Shown here: piece after piece, positions 10,201 through 18,333 of the stretch
Numbering within the stretch: the first letter of the stretch is position 1
Layout of the letters: every line of letters starts with the position of its first letter
Assembly: GCA_903918195.1 (NCBI GenBank)
Contig: CAIXDS010000339.1
Span: 1-55,079 of the forward strand
Length of the DNA stretch: 55,079 nucleotides
Direction: 5' to 3'
DNA from: an uncultured Acetobacteraceae bacterium
GTDB lineage: Bacteria > Pseudomonadota > Alphaproteobacteria > Acetobacterales > Acetobacteraceae
Made by a program: the position numbers and the translations under genes
The notes under the pieces: generated by a model
Database searches by the model: none
What the model was told of the DNA's origin: nothing
The model's input: the letters and a program-made list of their open reading frames with translations, nothing else

Positions 10201-10421
10201 AGCAGGCGTTGGCACTGCTCCGGCAAATTGTCCTGCACGAACGGTGCGCCGCTGATCGCGTTGAGCGCCTGTTCCGCCCCTTCGACGATCCGCTGCTGTT
10301 CGGCGCTGACGAGGCGCACAAGCCGCAGCGCCTCGTCTTCCACGAGTTGCTGCCTTGTGTGGCGCGCTTCGCTCTCGGTGGTGGCCTGGAACGCCAGAGC
10401 GGGGAGCAGGGCTATCGACAC
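7224..10421 (-). CDS. Multi-PAS HWE-family hybrid histidine kinase
   Basis: This is a membrane sensor kinase of 1065 residues. In order it has an N-terminal membrane segment, a Cache-like periplasmic domain (about 20-262), a second membrane segment (about 265-286), HAMP (about 287-340), three PAS domains (about 345-700), an HWE dimerisation/ATPase module and a C-terminal receiver. The phospho-acceptor is His729 in ELDHRVKN. The family's diagnostic HELATNAAKYGAL and WCE residues are both present. The receiver phospho-acceptor is Asp994 in ALLDVDLDG. The start is uncertain. GTG 10421 truncates the n-region of the first membrane helix. The frame stays open for about 14 more codons with no ATG, GTG or TTG, and a CTG at 10454 after a GAGG run would add a basic leader. 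An FNR-like box lies upstream. The signal is unknown. Confidence 0.93.
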   Translation of the reverse strand: MSIALLPALAFQATTESEARHTRQQLVEDEALRLVRLVSAEQQRIVEGAEQALNAISGAPFVQDNLPEQCQRLLANLLEQSPRYIFAGVVGLDGHLVCAAGPSDSSVNFSDRAYFRNALQTDSFVIGEYTVGRVSGQPSIHFAKPLRNRDGIVVGVVELGLSLDWLRQQLEHLALPPDVAVSVRDRNGTILARFPDGARYVGQPMPDAMRFSLAGDEIKVVPMKTADGRARIVAYAPVDAEPKGLRIAVGLDRETAFAAVTQANRTGLFLIVAGAGLALVITVLGGRRLIRRPLDRLLAVADRWRTGDFAARTGLREDNSEFGRLAAAFDRMAVAQEAREQALRTALESTTDCVVVLDCAWRYTFLNERAKVRLAAGRDLLGQVMWDAVPRLAGTVFADAYRAAMERGVPTQVEGYYAPLKTHFEAQAYPSNDGLTIFYRDVTAERRTEQRFRAMFQQAAVGMSLAGLDRVPLSINEKLCDITGYTREELLVRSFRDITHPDDRAVDDAQTTALAAGEISTFTVEKRYLRKDGEVIWVNVTVSLLRAPDGSPECHIGVIEDITARKRTAEEFRQTAALLRAIGNCSPDPIYAKDTEGRFLFANPALLAVAGRPAEAVIGRTTAQWHHDAQQADAAMANDRRIIETGRMEITEEVFDAAGQGRRVFRSAKAPLRMEDGSIHGVAAVSSDITLIKETEARLRRLTGDLERRVREEVAARQRQDLLMAELDHRVKNMLATIQALVGQSRTSEDTLDGFLASFEGRLRAMSLAQSLLTKSRWEGANLQMMIAEEMAPYMGAAAPSVVIAADAPVLLRPKAALAFSLAVHELATNAAKYGALSVPGGRVVVDWHAEQRDGQVLVLHWCETGGPAVAEPTQRGFGLTLIETSLAYELGGTVQLCFPAAGLTCTVVVPWDQIASLAEPPAPPSAPARAGTTYLLAALGGKRVLVVEDNALLAANIVRNLKMVGVSVVGPVARLEAAVELAATAEIDIALLDVDLDGTPVWPAADRLLRRGIPFVLATGYEASLVVPRRFQDCPVLNKPFSVRELRGALLRPLEAARSGLDES

Positions 10422-10508
10422 GAGTAGCAGCAGCCGGGCAAGAAGGCTTTTCAGTTCGACCTCACCTCGTACGCCTCACAACCTTGTTACAGAGATGAGG
10501 CTTCCGCA

Positions 10509-10522
10509 TTGATTAACGTCAA
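10509..10522. promoter_or_regulatory. FNR/FixK-type binding site
   Basis: The sequence TTGATTAACGTCAA keeps both half-sites of the CRP/FNR-family box (TTGA-N6-TCAA) and is close to the full FNR consensus TTGAT-N4-ATCAA. It is centred about 95 bp upstream of the GTG of the sensor-kinase gene and about 475 bp upstream of the lipoprotein start on the other strand. Oxygen- or redox-responsive control of the kinase is the simplest reading. No clear -35/-10 pair could be placed beside it. Confidence 0.5.
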
Positions 10523-10753
10523 TGTGCAAAGGATTCGCAACCGGGCGCAGGCTGACGGTTTCTGTGCGCAACATGGCGTCGTACGGTTGAAGCATGCCAC
10601 GGAATGGCCTTGATCCTGCAACAATATGCAACAGGCGGCGGAAACTCATTACTGTGAGAAATAAGAGTCTATTAGGAATGGGAGTCCCGATCGTGCCGAA
10701 ATAATACTAGAATTTGGTGGTTTGCATCGAAAGGCTGGCGGCCTTCCGATAGT

Positions 10754-10906
10754 ATGGACGGCGCTGAATCACCGAATGCACGCGGCTGGAACCTCGCCCT
10801 GAAGGCGCTCCGCGCCCGCCGCATCGGGACCGGGCTGGCGGCGCACCGCCGGCCGCCGCCGCCGGTCGATCCGGGCGTGGTGGACCCGCGTGCCACTCCC
10901 CGGTAG
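10754..10906 (+). CDS. Small hypothetical protein (50 aa)
   Basis: An ATG-initiated frame encodes a basic 50-residue peptide with a possible amphipathic helix (WNLALKALRARRIG) and a proline-rich tail (HRRPPPPVDPGVVDP). It has no recognised domain. It lies in the 570-bp gap between the sensor kinase and the lipoprotein gene, just after an AT-rich stretch (10620-10740) that could hold a promoter. A competing frame on the minus strand (10672-10896) looks less protein-like. Existence is uncertain. Confidence 0.3.
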   Translation: MDGAESPNARGWNLALKALRARRIGTGLAAHRRPPPPVDPGVVDPRATPR

Positions 10907-10991
10907 CCTGAATGGTATGGTGGACCGTCCTTCAGGGGGTCCCCTGGAACCGGCCATGGGCCGCCGGTCGATACCGAATGGAGAGACCCGA

Positions 10992-11417
10992 TTGCTGGCT
11001 GCCGGTCGGCGAATCGCCGCGCTGATACTGTTGCTCCTGCTGCCGGTGCTCGTGCTGGCGGGGTGTGAAACGCCGCGCCCCGACTTCACGGAGCGCACCC
11101 GCCAGGACTGCGAGCGCGGCGACCGGGACGCGTGCCGGCTGCTGGACGCCTTCGATCCGTCGAAAGACGCCAAGCCCCCACCGGCGCGTCCCGTGCGGGT
11201 GGCGCCGGTTCGACCCCCGCGGCCGGAGGCGGCCCGGCCCACGCCGGTCGAGACGGATGTCCAGGCCATCATGAAAGGCATCGAGCAGGCGCGCGGTGCG
11301 CCCAGAACCGGCTATCAGCAGGAGATTCCGTCGCACGCGGTGCCATCCCACGATGTTCCGATGCCTGAGCAGGCGCCTGCCGGCACGCCGTCACCGCAAC
11401 CACCGGGCACTCCCTAG
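10992..11417 (+). CDS. Hypothetical lipoprotein
   Basis: This is a short lipoprotein with a basic n-region (LLAAGRR), a strongly hydrophobic core and a lipobox ending VLAGC. The mature part is acidic then proline/arginine-rich (PPPARPVRVAPVRPPRP) and ends in a proline-rich tail. No catalytic domain is visible. I prefer the TTG at 10992 because GGAGAG at 10980-10985 sits 6 nt upstream and gives a 24-residue signal peptide. ATGs at 10956 and 10917 are in frame but have no Shine-Dalgarno and would give unusually long leaders. The Cys-rich stretch QDCERGDRDACRLLDAF is reminiscent of Sel1-type repeats found in small lipoproteins, but only one copy is present. The function is unknown. Confidence 0.7.
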   Translation: MLAAGRRIAALILLLLLPVLVLAGCETPRPDFTERTRQDCERGDRDACRLLDAFDPSKDAKPPPARPVRVAPVRPPRPEAARPTPVETDVQAIMKGIEQARGAPRTGYQQEIPSHAVPSHDVPMPEQAPAGTPSPQPPGTP

Positions 11418-11458
11418 CAACGGAATCGCGTCTCTTTGAAAGCAGGCAACAAATAGAC

Positions 11459-11911
11459 ATGGCTAAGCAAACGGCGGCGGCGTCCGCCACCTACATCCTC
11501 AGAGCGGTGCTGAAACCGCGGCTCTATCGTGACATCGAGATTGCAAGAGATGCTTCCCTGCACGCTCTGGCCATGGCCATCGTCGATGCATATGGTTTCG
11601 ATTTCGACCATGCTTTCGGATTCTACAGCAAGCTGACCGGAAACATCTATCAATCGCCGGTTCGCTACGACCTGTTCGCCGACATCGAGGGCACTACGGA
11701 TGCCGGAAGCGTGAAGCGCACGCCCACTCAGACGGCATTCCCCGGCATCGGCCGCAAGATGACGTTCCTGTTCGATTTCGGCGATGAGTGGCGGTTCAAG
11801 GTCGAGGTGATCGGCGCCGGCGAGACCATGCCGAAAACGCGATACCCGAAGGTGGTGGCGAAGGCGGGCGAGGCGCCGCCGCAATATCCCGATCCGGAAG
11901 ACGACGAATAA
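11459..11911 (+). CDS. pRiA4b ORF-3-like family protein
   Basis: This 150-residue soluble protein has the family's typical beginning (YILRAVLKPRLYRDIEI) and core (MTFLFDFGDEWRFKVEV). The family takes its name from an ORF on an Agrobacterium rhizogenes plasmid and also occurs as a passenger gene in insertion elements. Its biochemical role is not established. The ATG at 11459 lies 41 bp after the lipoprotein stop. The end of the protein is acidic (PDPEDDE). It is convergent with epmB, only 6 bp away. No transposase or terminal repeats flank it here, so there is no direct sign that it was mobilised. Confidence 0.85.
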   Translation: MAKQTAAASATYILRAVLKPRLYRDIEIARDASLHALAMAIVDAYGFDFDHAFGFYSKLTGNIYQSPVRYDLFADIEGTTDAGSVKRTPTQTAFPGIGRKMTFLFDFGDEWRFKVEVIGAGETMPKTRYPKVVAKAGEAPPQYPDPEDDE

Positions 11912-11917
11912 GGGCGA

Positions 11918-12940
11918 TCAGGAAATCGGGTGGGCGCCGCCCCACGGATCGCGCACCGCGTCGCCCTCCAGATAATCCGGCCCGATCGGCACTTTTCCAT
12001 GCCCGCCGGGGATATCGAGCACATAGGTCGGCCAGGCGAGCCCGGTCACCCGCCCGCGCAGCGCGGCCAGCAGCCGGCGTCCCTCCGCGATCGGCACATG
12101 GAAGCGGGACGTGCCGGGAGCTGGGTCGAGCTGGTGCAGGTAGTAGGGTTTGACCCGGGCGGCCAGCATCGCCCGGAACAGCGACTCCAGCGCTTCGGCG
12201 CTGTCGTTCACGCCGCGCAGCAGCACGGATTGCCCGAGCACCGGCACGCCGCGCGCCTGCACACGCCGCAGCGCCGCACGCGCCGCCGGGGTAAACTCGC
12301 GCGCGTGGTTGGCGTGCACCACCAGCCAGAGCGGCGTCGGCCCGTCGAGTGAGTCGGCTAGCGCCGCCGTCACCCGCACCGGGTCAGCCACCGGCACGCG
12401 GGTATGGATGCGCACCATCTCCACATGCGGGATACCAGCCAGCCGGGCAAGCAGGTCTCGCAGCCGGCGCGGGGCGAGCATCAAAGGATCACCGCCGGAG
12501 AGAATAACCTCGCGGATGGCCGGATGCGCGCGCAGCCAGGCCAGGGCGGCGTCCAGCTCGGCCTCGGTCAGCACCCCTCCGTCCGGCCCGACATGGGCAC
12601 GCCGGAAGCAGAAGCGGCAATACACCGGACACACCAGCAGCGGCTTCAGCAGCACCCGGTCCGGATAGCGGTGCACGATGCCCTTCACGGGCGAGAGCGC
12701 GTCGTCGCCGATCGGATCGGCGCGCTCATGCGGCGCGGTAACCAGTTCGGCCGGGTGGGGGATGAACTGGAGTCCGATCGGGTCGTCCGGATGCGCGATC
12801 AGCGCCTGCATCGCCGGCGTGATCGCAACCGCATAGCGTGCCGCCACCGCCGCCGCCGGATCGCGCCCGCTGACCAGCCCGGCTTCGGCCAGGGCGTCAG
12901 CGTCGCGCAACGTGCGCACAGGGGGGCTGCCGTCGAGCAT
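11918..12940 (-). CDS. epmB: EF-P lysine 2,3-aminomutase, radical SAM
   Basis: This radical-SAM, PLP-dependent enzyme converts (S)-alpha-lysine to (R)-beta-lysine, which EpmA attaches to elongation factor P. The [4Fe-4S] motif is CPVYCRFC (CxxxCxxC). It is followed by the lysine aminomutase signature EVILSGGDPL and a C-terminal region with YYLHQLDP and GLAWPTYVLDIPGGHGKVP. The ATG at 12940 gives 340 residues, normal for EpmB/YodO-type enzymes. The open frame runs much further upstream, but that part lies antisense to epmA and is not conserved. It is divergent from epmA with 27 bp between the start codons, which supports the EF-P assignment over catabolic lysine aminomutase. The efp gene is not in the window. 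Confidence 0.93.
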   Translation of the reverse strand: MLDGSPPVRTLRDADALAEAGLVSGRDPAAAVAARYAVAITPAMQALIAHPDDPIGLQFIPHPAELVTAPHERADPIGDDALSPVKGIVHRYPDRVLLKPLLVCPVYCRFCFRRAHVGPDGGVLTEAELDAALAWLRAHPAIREVILSGGDPLMLAPRRLRDLLARLAGIPHVEMVRIHTRVPVADPVRVTAALADSLDGPTPLWLVVHANHAREFTPAARAALRRVQARGVPVLGQSVLLRGVNDSAEALESLFRAMLAARVKPYYLHQLDPAPGTSRFHVPIAEGRRLLAALRGRVTGLAWPTYVLDIPGGHGKVPIGPDYLEGDAVRDPWGGAHPIS

Positions 12941-12967
12941 GGCGATGGCTGTAATGTGCGCCCCCGC

Positions 12968-13963
12968 ATGCCGCAACCATCCTGGCACCCCGAGAGCCTG
13001 GCCGCACGCCTGCCCTTCCTGCGCCGCAGGACCAGGCTGGCCGCCGCCGTGCGCGCCTTCTTCGACGCGCGCGGCTACCTGGAGGTGGAGACGCCATACG
13101 CCGTCACCGCGCCGGGCGAGGAAGTGCATCTGTCGGCCTTCGCCACCGAGCGCATCGCGCCGGATGGCGGGCGGCAAAAACTGTGGCTGCACACCAGCCC
13201 GGAATTCGCCATGAAGAAACTGCTGGTGGGCGGCGCCGGGCCGATCTTCCAGCTTGCCCGGGTCTGGCGCAACGGCGAGGGCAGCGACCTGCACGCGCCC
13301 GAGTTCACCATGCTGGAATGGTACCGCCCCGGCGCCACGCTGGACGACCTGATGGACGAAGCCCACGCCCTGCTGCGCGCCGTACTGCCGCCGGTGGTGG
13401 AATGCCGCGGCGTGCGCACCGACCTGCGCAGCGCCGAGCGTTTGTCCCTGGCCGACGCCTTTTCCACCCATGTCGGCGCCGACCTGCTGGCCAGCGCCGG
13501 CGATGCGGCAGCACTGGCGGAAAGCGCCGGCGTCGCGCTGCGCCCCGGCGAAAGCTGGGAGGATCTGTTCTTCCGGCTGTTGCTCGGACGGATCGAGCCG
13601 CGCATCGGCCGCGACCACCCGACCTTCCTCACCCATTGGCCGGCCGCCCAGGCGGCCCTGGCCCGCCGCGACCCGGCCGACCCGCGCGTTGCCGAGCGGT
13701 TCGAGCTGTTCGTCTGCGGCATCGAACTGGCCAACGCCTTCGTCGAGCTGACCGACGCCGGGGAGCAACGGGCGCGCTTCCTCGCCGACCGGGCCCGCCG
13801 GAGGGCGCTGTACGGCGATGCCGGCTGGCCGCTCGACGAGGCGTTCCTGGCCGCCCTCGCGCACGGCATGCCCGCCGCCGCCGGCATTGCTCTGGGGTTC
13901 GACCGGCTGGCGATGATCGCCGCCGGCGCGGCGCGCATCAGCGACGTAACCTGGCTGCCCTGA
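12968..13963 (+). CDS. epmA: EF-P--lysine ligase (PoxA/GenX)
   Basis: This is a paralogue of the lysyl-tRNA synthetase catalytic domain without the anticodon-binding domain. It transfers (R)-beta-lysine to a lysine of EF-P. The 331-residue length fits EpmA and not LysRS. Class II motifs are visible: motif 1 ([10 protein letters not shown]), motif 2 ([26 protein letters not shown]) and motif 3 near the C-terminus ([12 protein letters not shown]). The ATG at 12968 begins [11 protein letters not shown], a typical EpmA start. No Shine-Dalgarno is visible, and a TGTAAT-like element lies only about 10 nt before the ATG, so a leaderless transcript is possible. It is divergently paired with epmB, which supplies its amino acid. 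Confidence 0.94.
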   Translation: MPQPSWHPESLAARLPFLRRRTRLAAAVRAFFDARGYLEVETPYAVTAPGEEVHLSAFATERIAPDGGRQKLWLHTSPEFAMKKLLVGGAGPIFQLARVWRNGEGSDLHAPEFTMLEWYRPGATLDDLMDEAHALLRAVLPPVVECRGVRTDLRSAERLSLADAFSTHVGADLLASAGDAAALAESAGVALRPGESWEDLFFRLLLGRIEPRIGRDHPTFLTHWPAAQAALARRDPADPRVAERFELFVCGIELANAFVELTDAGEQRARFLADRARRRALYGDAGWPLDEAFLAALAHGMPAAAGIALGFDRLAMIAAGAARISDVTWLP

Positions 13964-14037
13964 GCCGGCCCGTTCACCGGGCGGAAAGCAAATCCCGGCA
14001 GGTTCCGGCTCGCTTGCAATGGAACCGGAGGCGAGCC

Positions 14038-16011
14038 GTGGCGTGGACCGACACTATCAGCATTCGCCGCAAGATCGCTGTGGCGTTCGGGCTGATCTGC
14101 CTCGGCACCATCGCTCTCGGTGGCTTCGCGGCGGCGCGGCTGGACGCGGTGCGGGCCAGCCTGGGCGATTTGCGCGAGCGGGCCATCGTCGCCACCGAGG
14201 CACTGTCCGCCATGGCCTGGTCGGCCGAGAAAATCCGCTTCTATCAGGCCTCCGTTCTCCTCAGCGACGGCCAGCTGCGCCAGGAGCGGATGAATTTCTT
14301 CCCCGGCCTGGATGCTGAGCTGGATCGCGCCTGGGCCCGCCTGGAACCAACGGCCCACCCGGGCGAGGAGCAGCGTGTCGTCGCGCAACTGCAGGCAGCA
14401 CTGCAGCAGTTCCGCGCCACCGCCGGCGAATGGCGCGCCCTGCTCAGCCGCGGCGCTAAGGACGGGGCGATCGACCTGTTCAACAACCGCCAGAAAGACC
14501 AGATGCGCGCGCTGCGTTCGGCGCTGGAGGCGGCGATCCGCTTCGAGGAGCAGGCGGCGAATACGATCTCGAGCGAGTTGGCCGCCCGCTCGGACGCGGC
14601 GCGGCTGTGGATACTGGTGTCGGTCGGCCTGCTCGGGCTGCTGGGCGCGCTGGCCGGCCTGCTGCTGACGCGCGACGTGTCGCGCCCGCTGCAGGCGCTG
14701 CGGCGCAGCATGACGGCGCTGGCCCACGACGAGGTGGACGTGGACATCGCCGCCCTGTCGCGCCGCGACGAAATCGGCGAGATGGCCCGTGGCGTCGCGG
14801 CGTTCCGCGACAACGTGCGCACCCGCCAGACCCTGGAACGGCGGCAGACCGGGGAGGCGGAACACCGCGCCCGCCAGGCACAGGCGATGGAGCAACTGGC
14901 GGATGACTTCAACCGCGCCGTCAGCGGCGTGATCACCGCGGTCGCGGCGGCGGCCGGCGGGGTCGAAGGCACCGCCGGTCGGCTGGCCGAGCTGGCCCAG
15001 CTTGCCTCGGCGCAGGCCGGGACGGTGTCCGAAACGGTGGGCCAGGCGACCGCGAACGTGGAGGATCTGGCCGAGGCGGCGCGGCTGCTGGCCGCCGGCG
15101 GCGCCACGGCGGTCGAACGGATTGAGCAGGCCAGCACCACCGCGCGCCGCGCCGGGGAAGGCGCGGCGCAGGCGCGGGCGGCCATGGACGGGCTGTCCGG
15201 CGCGGCCGACCGCATCGAGTCGGTGGTGCAGTTGATTGCCTCCATCGCCGGCCAGACCAACCTGCTGGCGCTGAACGCCACGATCGAGGCGGCACGCGCC
15301 GGCGAGACCGGGCGCGGCTTCGCGGTGGTGGCGAACGAGGTGAAAAGCCTCGCCGCCGCCACCACCAAGGCAACCGGCGAAATCGCCGGCCAGATCGCCG
15401 CCCTGCAGGAGGCGGCGCACCAGGCCGCCCGCATGACCAGCGAGATCGCCGGCGCGATCGGCGATGTCGCCGCGGCGGCGGGCTCGGTGGGCGACGTGGT
15501 GGCGACCCAGGAAACGGCGACCCAGGCGATCGCCCACAACGTCGCCGAAGCCAGCCAGGGCATGCGCAAGGCGCACGGCGTCATGGCGCAGCTGAACGAC
15601 GGCGCCACCGCCTCGGCCGGCGGGGCGCGCGAGGTGATGCAGGCGGCGCACAAAGTCACCGGCGAGGCCGAGGAACTCCGCCAGGAGATCGAGGCCTTCC
15701 TGGCGGCGATCCACAATGCCGGCGAGCGGCGCGAATACCAGCGCATCCCCTGCGCGCTTGACGTTCAGATCGTCGCCGCTTCCGGCACAGTCGCCGGGCA
15801 GCTGCGGGACATCTCGCTGGGCGGCTGCCGGTTCGGCGCAGTCCTGCCGGCCGGCAGCGGCGAGCACGTCACCCTCATCGCCCCTGGCGGCAGCAAAATC
15901 CGCTGCCGCGTGGTGGCGGTCGAGGCGGAGGCCACCCGCCTCCAGTTCGCCCTGGACGACGCCACGCGGCGCACGGTGCACAGCCTGCTGCCGGCCCCCC
16001 GCGCCGCCTGA
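14038..16011 (+). CDS. Chemoreceptor with C-terminal PilZ domain
   Basis: This is a methyl-accepting chemotaxis protein of 657 residues. TM1 is at about residues 13-34. It is followed by a helical periplasmic sensor, TM2 (about 190-211, [20 protein letters not shown]), HAMP, and the signalling domain with the conserved hairpin [20 protein letters not shown]. After the usual end of the receptor, residues 563-650 form a PilZ domain with the c-di-GMP-binding motifs RREYQR and DISLGG, so receptor output is likely tuned by c-di-GMP. Similar architecture is known in Tlp1 of Azospirillum. The GTG at 14038 is chosen because GGAGG (14027-14031) is 6 nt upstream. The frame is open upstream only because it runs through epmA. 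PleD, encoded 4 kb away, could supply c-di-GMP. Confidence 0.93.
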   Translation: MAWTDTISIRRKIAVAFGLICLGTIALGGFAAARLDAVRASLGDLRERAIVATEALSAMAWSAEKIRFYQASVLLSDGQLRQERMNFFPGLDAELDRAWARLEPTAHPGEEQRVVAQLQAALQQFRATAGEWRALLSRGAKDGAIDLFNNRQKDQMRALRSALEAAIRFEEQAANTISSELAARSDAARLWILVSVGLLGLLGALAGLLLTRDVSRPLQALRRSMTALAHDEVDVDIAALSRRDEIGEMARGVAAFRDNVRTRQTLERRQTGEAEHRARQAQAMEQLADDFNRAVSGVITAVAAAAGGVEGTAGRLAELAQLASAQAGTVSETVGQATANVEDLAEAARLLAAGGATAVERIEQASTTARRAGEGAAQARAAMDGLSGAADRIESVVQLIASIAGQTNLLALNATIEAARAGETGRGFAVVANEVKSLAAATTKATGEIAGQIAALQEAAHQAARMTSEIAGAIGDVAAAAGSVGDVVATQETATQAIAHNVAEASQGMRKAHGVMAQLNDGATASAGGAREVMQAAHKVTGEAEELRQEIEAFLAAIHNAGERREYQRIPCALDVQIVAASGTVAGQLRDISLGGCRFGAVLPAGSGEHVTLIAPGGSKIRCRVVAVEAEATRLQFALDDATRRTVHSLLPAPRAA

Positions 16012-16054
16012 CGCCCCCGCCGCCTAACCGGGGCAGGTTCCGCGAGCGCTCCAC

Positions 16055-16981
16055 TCACCCGCGATCGCCGCGACCGCCCGCCACCAGTCCGCGGATGGCG
16101 CGTATCCTGGCATGATGGAATTCGGGCTCCAGGCTGTCCACGGTCAGCGCCTGCCGCCGCGTGACCCCGTCCACCGCCGGCCCGGCCTGCACGGTTTCCG
16201 CCAGGATGGCGGCGTCCAGCGCCTCGTCCAGGCAGGCCAGCAGGCCCGGGCGCCACTCCGCCCGCAGCACCGCCAGCGCGCCAAGGAGGGCGAAACAGCC
16301 CCAGTTCGACACCCCGGCCACGATCAGATGCTGCGCCGGCGTGACGCAGGCGATCGCGGCCCCGTTGGCGATGTGACGCGCGATCAGCCCCTCCGGCAGC
16401 GCGCCCATGCCGATTTCGTTGCCGCCGTCGCCGATCGCCACCGTCCCCCACGGCCCGGCCGCGAACAGCTCGTGCAGGGGGGCGGTCCAGCCGCTCAGGT
16501 TGGCGCCGTGCATGTTGCGCGGCACGCCGTCATGCGCCGGTCCGCAGCGCTCGATGGCAATGGCGGTGGTGACCCCGTGCGCGGCCCAGGCCGCCGTCAA
16601 CGCGCCCATGTCCCCGCCCGGTGCGGCGGCATCGACCGGCACATGCGGCACTGCCGCCCCGCGCAGGGCCGCCGCGCAGGCATCAGCGCACAGCGTGTCG
16701 GTGGCGATGCGGCAACGCACGCCCACGGCGGAGAGTCCCGCGGCGAGCAGCGCCGTGCCCACCGGCCCGTCGGTCTCGGCGGCCGGCGGCGTGCCGTGCG
16801 GAACAAAAAAACCGGTGATCAGGCCCAGCACCGGACGCGGCGTTGCCGCGATCGCCGCCGCAGCGCTGTACAGCCCGCCGGCGCCGGCAGCAAACAGCGG
16901 GGCGATGTTGCGGCCCACATCCAGCTGGATTGCCCGCTCGATCGCATCGATCTTCCGTCGCCGTTGCGCTTCTTCCGGCAT
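16055..16981 (-). CDS. D-glutamate cyclase-like (DUF4392) protein
   Basis: This cytosolic protein matches the bacterial DUF4392 family, related to the C-terminal domain of mammalian D-glutamate cyclase, which converts D-glutamate to 5-oxo-D-proline. Visible features are the glycine-rich start (AAGAGGLYSAAAAI), GLITGFFVPHG, the ERCGPAHDGVPRNMHG segment and the diagnostic IGDGGNEIGMG. The ATG at 16981 (MPEEAQRRRK) follows an AGGGGA run and gives 308 residues; the longer open frame adds a non-conserved leader. It is convergent with the chemoreceptor gene, and the livH remnant begins just upstream on the other strand. Enzyme activity in bacteria is inferred from the family. Confidence 0.82.
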   Translation of the reverse strand: MPEEAQRRRKIDAIERAIQLDVGRNIAPLFAAGAGGLYSAAAAIAATPRPVLGLITGFFVPHGTPPAAETDGPVGTALLAAGLSAVGVRCRIATDTLCADACAAALRGAAVPHVPVDAAAPGGDMGALTAAWAAHGVTTAIAIERCGPAHDGVPRNMHGANLSGWTAPLHELFAAGPWGTVAIGDGGNEIGMGALPEGLIARHIANGAAIACVTPAQHLIVAGVSNWGCFALLGALAVLRAEWRPGLLACLDEALDAAILAETVQAGPAVDGVTRRQALTVDSLEPEFHHARIRAIRGLVAGGRGDRG

Positions 16982-17066
16982 CCTGGTCCCCTGGCCTTGC
17001 GTCCAGCATGCCGAATGCGACAACCGGCACAATGCTGGATACTACTCGAATCTGAAACGATATGCC

Positions 17067-17374
17067 GGTTCACGCCGCCTGTATGCATTCGTGTTCGCCG
17101 CCGGTACCGCGCTGGCCAGGCTGGCCGGTGCCCTTGCCGCCCCCCTCCAGTCGGTCTATCCGGGCATGGGACAGGGGTTTATTGTTATTTCCTTCGTGGT
17201 GGCGGTGATCGGCGGGCTTGGTTCGATGGCCGGTGCGTTCTGGGGGCGCTGCTGGTGGGGATGATCGACACGCTGTGCACCGCCGATGTGCCGCAGGAAG
17301 CCGGGGCGTCCGTCTATGTGCTGATGGCGGCGGGGCTGATCTGGCGGCCGGCCGGCCTGTTCGCGCGGGGCTGA
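17067..17374 (+). pseudogene. livH: livH permease remnant, truncated and frameshifted
   Basis: Translation from about 17067 gives the C-terminal part of a branched-chain amino acid ABC permease (YAFVFAAGTALA, then SVYPGMG, then FVVAVIGGLGSMAGAFWG). The first two thirds of the gene are absent: the sequence changes to unrelated DNA at about 17060. A second lesion is a one-base deletion in the G5 run at 17242-17246. With six Gs the frame would continue as GALLVGMIDTL and run to the stop at 17372-17374; as written it stops at a TGA soon after. The remnant ends 5 bp before livM, where an intact livH would normally lie. It cannot make a working permease, so the Liv importer encoded here lacks one membrane subunit. 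Confidence 0.88.
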
Positions 17375-17379
17375 GCCGC

Positions 17380-18333
17380 ATGAGTCTTGGCTCGCCGCGG
17401 CTGCATTTTCTGTTCTTCCTGCTCGCCGTGCTGCTGGCCTGTGCGCCGCTGTTTGCCCCGCCGTACTGGCTGGAGCTTGCTTCCACCGCGCTGGTGGCGG
17501 CGATGTTCGCACTGAGCCTGCAATTGCTGGTGGGGGGGGCGGGGCTGGTCAGCCTCGGGCATGCGGCATTCTTCGGCCTCGGCGCCTATGCGGTGCACCT
17601 GACCACGCAGCTGCTCGGCGCGCCGCCGTCGATCTTCCTGACGCTGCCTGCCGCCGCCGCCCTGGCCGGCGTGGCGGCGCTGGCGGTCGGGGCGCTGGCG
17701 CTGCGCACGCGCGGCTTTTTCTTCCTGATGAGCACGCTCGCTTTCGGGCAGATTCTGTTTTTCCTCTTTCACGACACCTCGCTCGGCGGCGGCACCGACG
17801 GGGTGTTCATCCCGCGCCCGGAATTCGGCGTCGGCAGCCTGGTGCTGCAGGTCTCGCGCGCCGACCGGCCCGGCATGCTGCTGCTGCTGAACCTGGGTGT
17901 CCTCGTGCTGATGTATGCCGGGCTGGACGCGTTGATGCGCACCCTGTTCGGCCGCGCGCTGCAGGGCATCAAGGCAAACGAGCACCGCATGGCCGCCGCC
18001 GGCCACAATGTCGGCGCGCTGAAACGCGCCGCCTTCGTGCTGGCCGGTACGCTGGCCGGCATCGCCGGCCACATGGCAGCGGTGACCGATGCCTTCGTCA
18101 CCCCCGACCTGCTGGGCTGGCACCGGTCGGCGGACGCCCTGCTGATGGTGCTGCTCGGCGGCATCGGCACGCTGTATGGCCCGATCCTCGGCGCCTTCGC
18201 CTTCACCGGGCTCGCCGAGGCCAGCCAGTCCATGACCGGGCGGCCGGGGCTGGTGGAGGGCCTGGTGGTGCTCGCCGTCGTGCTGGCGCTGCCGCGCGGC
18301 CTGGCCGGCCTGCGCGGGCGTGCGGCCCGATGA
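17380..18333 (+). CDS. livM: Branched-chain amino acid ABC permease LivM
   Basis: This is an inner-membrane permease of the LivM family, 317 residues, with about eight hydrophobic segments. The conserved loops LVSLGHAAFFGLGAYA and the EAA-type region GRALQGIKANEHRMAAAGHNV are present. The ATG at 17380 (MSLGSPRL) comes 5 bp after the livH remnant stop. The stop overlaps the livG start (ATGA). The frame is intact even though its usual partner livH is broken. Either it pairs with a LivH encoded elsewhere, or it has not yet decayed. No periplasmic binding protein is encoded here. Confidence 0.9.
   Translation: MSLGSPRLHFLFFLLAVLLACAPLFAPPYWLELASTALVAAMFALSLQLLVGGAGLVSLGHAAFFGLGAYAVHLTTQLLGAPPSIFLTLPAAAALAGVAALAVGALALRTRGFFFLMSTLAFGQILFFLFHDTSLGGGTDGVFIPRPEFGVGSLVLQVSRADRPGMLLLLNLGVLVLMYAGLDALMRTLFGRALQGIKANEHRMAAAGHNVGALKRAAFVLAGTLAGIAGHMAAVTDAFVTPDLLGWHRSADALLMVLLGGIGTLYGPILGAFAFTGLAEASQSMTGRPGLVEGLVVLAVVLALPRGLAGLRGRAAR

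Noticed and set aside
11459..11911. pRiA4b ORF-3-like gene as proof of an insertion element
   Set aside because: The family can be carried by mobile DNA, but no transposase or inverted ends flank it here.
13075..15981. 968-codon open frame on the minus strand across epmA and the chemoreceptor
   Set aside because: It is antisense to two well-conserved genes and reads as Arg/Gly/His-rich low-complexity sequence, a usual shadow frame in high-GC DNA.
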